Source of the DNA: CALKCV01 sp964609515
GTDB lineage: Bacteria > Cyanobacteriota > Cyanobacteriia > Cyanobacteriales > Microcoleaceae
Assembly (NCBI GenBank): GCA_964609515.1
Contig: CAZSTZ010000031.1
Location: forward strand, 1 to 39,377
Direction of reading: 5' to 3'
Length of the DNA: 39,377 bases
The notes below the pieces were generated by a model, which saw nothing but the letters and a program-made list of their open reading frames with translations, did no database searches and was not told where the DNA came from. Positions within the stretch are counted from its first letter, which is position 1. Every line of letters starts with the position of its first letter. The translations under genes and the position numbers were made by a program. Shown one piece after another: positions 33,517 through 39,377 of this stretch.

Positions 33517-33550
33517 AGAAACCGGGTTTTTGGCAAAAACCCGGTTTCTG
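33517..33550. repeat. AAACCCGG-type hairpin, upstream of CHAT
   Basis: The arms AAGAAACCGGGTTTTTG and CAAAAACCCGGTTTCT lie upstream of the CHAT start (33443), in its likely leader or promoter region. Confidence 0.8.
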
Positions 33551-33624
33551 GCAGGCGAGAAACGCTTTTTGTAGGTTTGGTGGAGCGATCGCCCAACTCA
33601 CAGAGAGCCGCAAATCGTATTCTC

Positions 33625-33658
33625 AGAAACCAGGTTTTTTCAAAAAACCTGGTTTCTA
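33625..33658. repeat. AAACCAGG-type hairpin variant
   Basis: The arms AGAAACCAGGTTTTTTC and AAAAAACCTGGTTTCT carry a compensatory change from CCGGG to CCAGG/CCTGG, which keeps the pairing. It lies 27 bp after the DUF2157 gene end (33685), so it may act as its terminator. Confidence 0.75.
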
Positions 33659-33684
33659 GATCGCCTCTCTAAACCCTAGCAAAA

Positions 33685-36600
33685 TCACTCCCAATTCTCC
33701 AACTCCCCAATCCAATTTTGCAACAAAGCGGCAATCTGTTCCCGGCGAGTTTCAAAAGTGGCAGCTATCCAAATTAAAATAATCCCAACTACCAAACCGA
33801 TCGCCCATTTCAAGAAAGAATAAATCGAACCCAAAATCGCCAACTGAACGAAACCATTAACCAAAAAAGTCGCCGTTCCCACATACAAAAACGCCCTCAC
33901 TCGCAAACCCAAACCGACAAATATTGTCGCCAAACTAATCGCCCCCGGAATTAACCCCGTCCATCCTGCCTCAAACAAAGCCACCACGCAAATCAAGCCG
34001 CTTCCCATTACCCGCCACAAATGACGATTTTCTCGATTTTCTGGCTGTTTTAAATTCGGTTCCACTTGGGCAAAATAAAGAATAGATAAACCCGACGACG
34101 TGGCATAAATTAAACTATTAAGATTGCCGCCAATTTCTCCCAACCAAACTACCACCGCCCAATTAATTAAAACTACACTAATATAACTCAACCGAATTTG
34201 TCGATTTAACCTCGCCATCAACCCATAAAAAACCGCAGCGATCGCCACCGACAAATACCAACCATTACTCCCCAATTCAGCCCCCAAATTAGTAGCAATT
34301 AACCCCCCCACTGGCAACACCAAAGCTACTAACCGCCAAGGCCGATTTTCCCAGCCCCAATCTTGCCAAGGCGCAAAATAAATAAAGTAAGCAATTAAAG
34401 AAGCGATCGCCCCCGCCCAAGGTAAAAATATCTCCGTCAAAGACAGCAAATTAACCACAAAAAGCAAAATCGCAAACGCTTCTAAAACCCCCAAATAAAC
34501 CCAAAGTTCTCCAACTTCAGAATTGCGATTATTCTTACCCTGGAAAATAGCATACCTGCTCAAAACTATCCCAGTTCCCAAAGCCAAAAATTTACTAGCA
34601 ACTATGGGATATCCCGTGGCACTTATTAAAAACAAACTGCCAATTCCCCAATGGCAATGAGCGATATTTTTAACTTCCCATTCCTCAAATCCCAGATAAT
34701 CTCCCAACCAAGAAGCTAGCAGCCGATAAACATACATAACGCTTGCCCCCATAGTCGCAAAAGCAACTAATTGTTCTCCCCTTGGCAGCTCGATAACCTG
34801 ATAAAATAGCATTTCAAATAACGCCAAAGAAATGCCAACAACTCCCAAATAAACCAAAGCTTTAAAAGCTGCTTTTCGCCTTCCCACGCCAATAAAAATT
34901 AACGCCAAAGCAAAAGTAGTTAAACCCGTCCAATTAGTAAAAGTATCCTGCCTTAATACAGTACCGAAAATCCCATAAACTAAAGGGATAACTTGACAAA
35001 ATGGGGGCAAATTTTCCCTGCCAGTTTTCCGCTGCCACCAATCTCCTAAAAGCTGAAAAGTTAGCCCCAAAATCAGGTTAGCGATCGCCAAATAAATAAC
35101 CGACTCGGCAGCAAAACCGAATATTTCTACAACAAATAACTCCAACCCCCAAGCAAAAGTATAAGCTACCTTTTCAGTAGGTCTCCTCCACCCCCGAAAA
35201 GCGATCGCCCCCAACACCAACCCCGCCGCAACAACACCAGTTATCGACGCTGGCAGTAACTCCTGGTAAACCCATACAGAATGAACCGTCAAACCGCCCA
35301 ACTCCAAACCGCAAAGAGCGATCGCCCACCCATCCGCAGCGGGAACATAAACAGAAGCCAACGGCGTATTTCTATAGATAATGACTGCCCGCAGCCACCA
35401 CAAACAGTTGAGAGCGATCGCCACCACCAACAACCAATCTACAGAAGACATCTCGGGTATAGTTTCCCACAACCCACAACCGATAAAACCCAAACCAAAA
35501 CCAACAGTAATAGCAGCCGCAGCAACCTCCCCCCTTTCCAAGGGGGGCCGGGAGGAATTTCCCCGAGATAAAACCCGAGTATTAACTAACATTAAAACCG
35601 TCCCCAAACCAAACCCAATTAAGCGAGTATCCGGCTGCCAAAAAGTTAAAGCTTGTCCTATAATTACAGCAGTAACGCCCTCCCAAATAATCTTGTCTTT
35701 TTCTAACTTTACAAGACTGCCAACCAAAGTTAAACTCAAAGGAACGAGCAACCAAATAGCCGCCCACTGGTAAGCAAAGTTGCAAGTAAAATCGCTACAA
35801 TTATTTATCTCAAAAACAGCGATATTAAACGCCAATAAAACATAACCAATCCCCACCAAAACCAAACCCATAAAATAGTTCGTAGTAATCGCTTCAGCGA
35901 TTGGATAGTTCGTTGGCAGCGGATTTTGTAACGGATTTAACGGATGGTTTGTTGGTGGGGTATTGGGTTCGGTTGGCAGCGGATTTTGTAACGGATTTAA
36001 CGGATGGTTTGTTGGTGGGGTNNNNNNNNNNNNNNNNNNNNNNNNNNNNNNNNNNNNNNNNNNNNNNNNNNNNNNNNNNNNNNNNNNNNNNNNNNNNNNN
36101 NNNNNNNNNNNNNNNNNNNNNGTTCGGTTGGCAGCGGATTTTGTAACGGATTTAACGGATGGTTTGTTGGTGGGGTATTGGGTTCGGTTGGCAGCGGATT
36201 TTGTAACGGATTTAACGGATGGTTTGTTGGTGGGGTTTCCGTTTTTATTGTTAATAAATTCTCAACAACAAAAATTACCCATTCAACCGCAGCAATAACT
36301 AACAAAATCCCCGCCCAAACTCCCAAGCTGAGACCGGGTAAAAAATAATCAATCCACGAACAAACAGCCAACAAACCCACAAAATGAGTCAGATAAAACA
36401 AGGGTTTAGACTGTTGTTTATTTGCCGGAACAGGCGAGACCGCTTCTGGTCGATTTGCCGGAACAGGCAAGATGCCTGTTCTACGGTGGCGGCGATAAAT
36501 TACTGTTACTAAAATCAGAGTGGATGCCAATAAATTGAGCGATCGCATCAGCGGATTTATTAACCCCAAACAAGTCAAAAAAGCACCAAACCCCAACGCC

Positions 36601-38012
36601 ATCCACTCGCCAAATCTTGCCAACTCATTTTTATCTCGACGGTACAACCAATCTGTCACCCAAACCATAAAAATTAAATAAGGCAACCAAGTTACAGTTA
36701 ATAAAGTTCCCTTAGCATTTTCCGCCCTAGCAATTTCCGTACCGGTATTAATTGCCAGTTGCCTTAACTCTGGAGGAATTAATCGCCCCACCGACGAATA
36801 AGCCTGCCAACCAATCAGAAAAATAGCCGCTAAATCTGCCTTCTGCCAATATTGCCTTAATCTATCTTTTAACACCCACAAAGCAATACCGCTAATCGCG
36901 AAAGCTTGCCAAGGTTGACTCGCCACCGACACCGACCAACCTAATAATAATAAACCCCCACCGATGCGATTTTGCCACTTAGTAAAAAGATTGTTTATCT
37001 CAGTATTTTTCTCCTGTTGTTTTTGATTGCTTTTAATTAAAATCCAACCGCTAATTCCAAAAGCTAATCCCAAAAGCGCCACATCCACATAAGCAACAAA
37101 AATTGCCCGCATCAGCAAAATTGCCAGGGCATAAATTACAATTGCTACTGCCGTTAATGGTTCGGAATTATGAGCTAAATTTCTGTTGCGAGAAAAGGTA
37201 ATTAATGCCGTACCAATTACCCCTAAATAAACCGCGATAACGGAAAAACCAACTAAACCCCAACCCCATTGTAAATAACTCAATCCTAAAAGGTTGAATA
37301 GGAGGAGCGATCGCCGGTCAAGAAACCCAAGAAACCCAAGAAACCCGGTTTCTGAGACACCAGTTGAGTCTTGTTTTTTCTGGGTTAAATTAACAGTAAT
37401 AAAAGTAAGGATAAAAGCAGCGATCGCCGCAGTTCCCCACTCCAGAAAATTCCCCCACAAACCCAAACCATCCATCGCCCAAAAATTCACCGGCACTAAC
37501 AATAAAGTCACCACCCGCAAACTCTGGGCCGTCAGTCGCAAACCCGCCGACTTACCCGTCCAAACTGCCGTGCCCCAAAAAGCGGTAGTATATGCCAGCA
37601 ACACTAAATATTGTCCCGCAGCCGGAAACCTCTCCCACTGACTCGCCGCCAGCAACCCGGAAGAGACCACCACCATAAACAACCCCAAAAACAACAGCCA
37701 CCGGACGCTAAGTTCTGCCTTCAGCGACTCCAAAAGCTGACTGACGAGATTGGGGGATTTTTTCGCACTGCTTCGCAAACGGGCGGGTTGTAGTTCCTCC
37801 GGTTCCGGCGCAAACTCTTCTGTCGCCCGTAGAACAGGCATCTTGCCTGTTACCGGTTGTATGACCGGTTTTTTCAACGGTTCCGGCAGTGTGGCGCTCA
37901 AATGTTGTTCGCAAAGTTGCCTCACTTGAGAATCGGAAATTAAACCCAACTGCAACCAGACATCTAAACCCTCTAACAATCTCGGATTGTTCGTATCTAT
38001 ATTAATTAACAA
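33685..38012 (-). CDS. Giant DUF2157-type multi-spanning membrane protein, interrupted by assembly gap
   Basis: This is one gene that looks like two because of the 100-N gap at 36022-36121. The N-terminal part (38012 to the gap, over 620 residues) starts with a soluble DUF2157-like segment (GLDVWLQLGLISDSQVRQLC), then a Pro-rich linker and about 15 membrane helices (SVRWLLFLGLFMVVVSSGLL). The C-terminal part (gap to 33685, over 770 residues) adds about 20 more helices and is open upstream of its first ATG (35871) right through the repeat array. A gap of 5 + 60n bp joins both halves in frame, matching the 60-bp repeat, which encodes PNTPPTNHPLNPLQNPLPTE. At least five dispersed repeat families are embedded in frame. 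The function is unknown; it is an inner-membrane protein of over 1400 residues. Confidence 0.88.
35526..35560. repeat. In-frame C-tract/G-tract palindrome in the DUF2157 gene
   Basis: CCTCCCCCCTTTCCAAGGGG then GGCCGGGAGGAATTT. It is read on the - strand as NSSRPPLERGE between two membrane helices, in a loop. Confidence 0.88.
35878..35911. repeat. GTTCGTAGTAATCGC half-element in the DUF2157 gene
   Basis: GTTCGTAGTAATCGC at 35878-35892 matches the arm of the perfect hairpin at 24554. Here it is read on the - strand as YPIAEAITTNYF, just before the second membrane half. Confidence 0.7.
35925..36235. repeat. 60-bp tandem repeat (20-residue units) with assembly gap
   Basis: The unit GTTCGGTTGGCAGCGGATTT..TTGGTGGGGTATTGG is exactly 60 bp, with two copies visible on each side of the N-gap (36022-36121). 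The copies are almost identical, which explains the assembly break. On the - strand each unit encodes a 20-residue Pro/Asn-rich peptide. Confidence 0.93.
36461..36484. repeat. AACAGGCAAGATGCCTGTT palindrome, in frame
   Basis: The palindrome AACAGGCAAGATGCCTGTT (36462-36480) is followed by CTAC; a partial copy GGAACAGGCGAGACC lies at 36427. It is read on the - strand as RRTGILPVPAN. A second full copy lies at 37833. Confidence 0.85.
37319..37355. repeat. AAACCC tandem plus AAACCCGGTTTC half hairpin, in frame
   Basis: Three 9-bp units (AAGAAACCC) end in AAACCCGGTTTCTGAG. It is read on the - strand as SETGFLGFLGFLDR within the DUF2157 protein, so the hairpin family also enters coding sequence. 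Confidence 0.85.
37833..37851. repeat. AACAGGCATCTTGCCTGTT palindrome, in frame
   Basis: This is the same palindrome family as at 36462, here inverted and read on the - strand as TGKMPVLRA in the Pro-rich linker near the N-terminus. Confidence 0.85.
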
Positions 38013-38156
38013 GTCGCACCTCTACTCCTGTCGAGTTTAAAGCAAACCTACGACCATTAAATCATTAATTTTCTTTTTCGTCAAGCTTTTGGCAATTAAG
38101 ACAACATAAGGTAAAGTTAATAATTAGACCTAGAACCTACATCAAAGGAGGCAAAA

Positions 38157-38630
38157 ATCGTTTATAATGATGATGATGCTTCAAACAGCATCGAAATAGT
38201 ACAACAAGAGATTACCGACCCAACAGTTTTTGTTGGTAGCGGTTGCGAATGGACGGGCACTGGAAGGGAACCACAATGGAATAATCCTAAATCCCAAAAA
38301 GCCTACGACCATATAGAACGCCATCACGGTCCTAAAAAAAAGCCTAACGAACTTTTTGGCAGGGCAGGTGGGGAACGAGAAGAACAAGGACAGTGGTTTA
38401 AAGCAGAAACTTGGGTACAAGCTGAGAAATTGACGCCCAAACATCCAGGGAAGTATTTAATCGACTTTAAAGTTCCTATAGGTCGAGTTTATTGTCCCGA
38501 TGGCAGCATAGTTGAATCTGTTACCAAGGCTGTTATTATTAGAAAGAAGGATGGAACCTTGAAGTCAGCATATCCCGTAACCGATAACGCAATTTTGAAA
38601 TCGCAATGGAGGAGAAATACTAATGAATAA
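38157..38630 (+). CDS. Probable nuclease toxin domain (BECR-like) with non-AUG start
   Basis: The frame is open from 38124 to the TAA at 38628-38630 but has no ATG before 38430. A perfect AAGGAGG (38145-38151) lies 5 bp before ATC at 38157, so translation may start on this rare codon, or a start has been mutated or misread. The product would be about 157 residues: an acidic opening (YNDDDASNSIEI), then KAYDHIERHHGPKKKPNELF and GRAGGEREEQGQWF, then VVYCPDG- and KKDGTLKSAYPVTDN-like strands. The H..RHHG..L..RA pattern resembles BECR-fold RNase domains at the ends of polymorphic toxins. The next ATG (38623) overlaps its stop, as for an immunity gene. Confidence 0.5.
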   Translation: MVYNDDDASNSIEIVQQEITDPTVFVGSGCEWTGTGREPQWNNPKSQKAYDHIERHHGPKKKPNELFGRAGGEREEQGQWFKAETWVQAEKLTPKHPGKYLIDFKVPIGRVYCPDGSIVESVTKAVIIRKKDGTLKSAYPVTDNAILKSQWRRNTNE

Positions 38631-39117
38631 TACTCAAAAATTTGAACTGCAATTAGAAGAACCTTGGGTTTGGGAAGGTCTCGAACCACCAGACGATCCG
38701 TTGGGAGAACTTACCGAATTGGAAAATAGCCTGCGACTGTTTTGCTATGAATGCAATCATAAAGTAGCGATGAACATCGGAAACGAAAGTAGAGAGCTAT
38801 TTTTAGACCCCGATATAATTTTGATTTTGGACGAACTACCAGAACAAATGCAAGAGCTTTCTTTGGGGAAAAAAGTAGATATAGACTTTCCCGAAAGTTG
38901 GTTGATTCTGAAGTTGATTCCCGATGGCGATCGCGTTCGCGGCATTCTCCGCAAGTTCGGTAAATCTTGCACCATCAAAGAGTTTCAGCTAGATAAAGCT
39001 CAAGTATTGGAAGCTTTCGAGAGTTTTCTTGAGGAGTTGATGGAGATGGCGAAAGCGAACGGTTATATCACTCACGAACAGAAAAATCAACTTTTGAAAG
39101 GAATGGCTTATGTTTAA
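38623..39117 (+). CDS. Probable immunity protein for the upstream toxin-like gene
   Basis: The product is 164 residues, overlapping the toxin-like gene by 8 bp, with GGAGGAGAAA upstream. It is acidic and helical (LEEPWVWEGLEPPDDPLGEL, ALEAFESFLEELMEMAKANG-like C-terminus). I do not recognise the family. The tight overlap, acidic charge and position suit an immunity protein that binds the basic nuclease domain upstream. This is inferred from arrangement only. Confidence 0.5.
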   Translation: MNNTQKFELQLEEPWVWEGLEPPDDPLGELTELENSLRLFCYECNHKVAMNIGNESRELFLDPDIILILDELPEQMQELSLGKKVDIDFPESWLILKLIPDGDRVRGILRKFGKSCTIKEFQLDKAQVLEAFESFLEELMEMAKANGYITHEQKNQLLKGMAYV

Positions 39118-39165
39118 AGAAAAGCGATCGCCTTCTCTAATTTTTCTGGGTTGGAAAAACCAAAA

Positions 39166-39377
39166 TTAGCCTAAACGATCCTTATAGATGCATAAAAAAT
39201 TCTCGGCATGAGTCGCCCCTAACTCTTGAATTTCTTGAGGGAAGGCACTTAGAGGGACAGTCTTTCCTTTAATATTCAATTTTTCTGCACCTTTGCTGCT
39301 TCCTCGGTGAAGATACACGACGGCGGGCTCTAAATTCAGCCACATCCCCAAGCGCAGCGCGACATCGTTAGATTTAA
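39166..39377 (-). CDS. C-terminal part of a hypothetical protein, cut by window end
   Basis: The - strand frame is open from the window edge to the stop near 39166, giving about 69 residues (visible start KSNDVALRLGMWLNLEPAVV, end ENFLCIYKDRLG). The true start is outside the window. I recognise no family. It lies downstream of, and convergent with, the probable toxin/immunity pair. Confidence 0.4.
   Translation of the reverse strand, partial: KSNDVALRLGMWLNLEPAVVYLHRGSSKGAEKLNIKGKTVPLSAFPQEIQELGATHAENFLCIYKDRLG

Noticed and set aside
33444..33596. N-terminal extension of the CHAT protein
   Set aside because: The added 51 residues are a translated AAACCCGG hairpin and lack a ribosome site; the ATG at 33443 gives a normal signal peptide.
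35997..36021. C-terminal end of a separate 671-residue DUF2157 protein (PHQQTIR end)
   Set aside because: The end comes from a frame change across the 100-N placeholder; the true frame continues into the second half.
35925..36235. CRISPR-like direct repeats
   Set aside because: The whole 60-bp unit is identical with no unique spacers, and it is in frame in a gene.

Overview
The window looks like a filamentous cyanobacterial genome. HIP1 octamers (GCGATCGC) occur throughout. There are heptameric short tandem repeats, many small dispersed palindromes, cyanobacteria-typical families (DUF928, CHAT-TPR, PhoD/GDSL/RTX exoproteins, DUF2157) and a cyanobacterial-type group II intron. No tRNA, rRNA or CRISPR array was seen. 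Two 100-N assembly gaps (24342-24441 and 36022-36121) both fall in tandem repeats, so those arrays are probably collapsed.

Region 1 (1-13994, all + strand) is a predicted defence island. Its order is: the C-terminus of an AAA15/RecF-like ATPase with a TOPRIM/DUF4276-like partner; an SNF2-type helicase with a C-terminal DUF3883-like nuclease domain; a phosphoribosyltransferase-like protein; a DprA/Smf-like domain fused in frame to a DUF1156 DNA adenine methyltransferase; a VapBC-like antitoxin/PIN toxin pair; and a DUF499 ATPase carrying an Ig-like domain. Helicase + DUF1156 + DUF499 is a DNA-modification-linked defence gene set predicted from comparative genomics. The PRTase plus DprA-methyltransferase fusion is the unusual part and the best candidate here for an undescribed system.

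Region 2 (14089-18085) is housekeeping: a sodium:solute symporter, a divergent pair of small multidrug resistance (SMR) transporters, and the NAD(P)HX repair enzyme.

Region 3 (18330-25873) is an exoprotein cluster: a PhoD-type phosphatase, an FG-GAP/RTX protein and a GDSL esterase. PhoD and the esterase share an N-terminal repeat of about 45 residues. Between PhoD and the RTX gene lie a relic of a second phoD copy, a decayed IS200/IS605-like element and an apparently ORF-less group II intron on the - strand.

Region 4 (25965-33443) holds a 43-residue ORF, a MITE-like element, mnmA, a SPOR-like exported protein, a DUF928 protein, an HTH protein and a CHAT-TPR caspase-like protein.

Region 5 (33685-38012) is one giant DUF2157-type membrane protein gene that looks like two ORFs only because the gap length is arbitrary. 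Region 6 (38157-39377) holds a probable toxin/immunity pair whose toxin lacks an AUG, then a gene fragment.

One theme runs through the window: short palindromic repeats sit in frame inside coding sequences. A C-tract/G-tract palindrome occurs in the methyltransferase (twice), the NAD(P)HX enzyme, the CHAT protein and the DUF2157 protein, and the DUF2157 gene carries at least four other repeat families.
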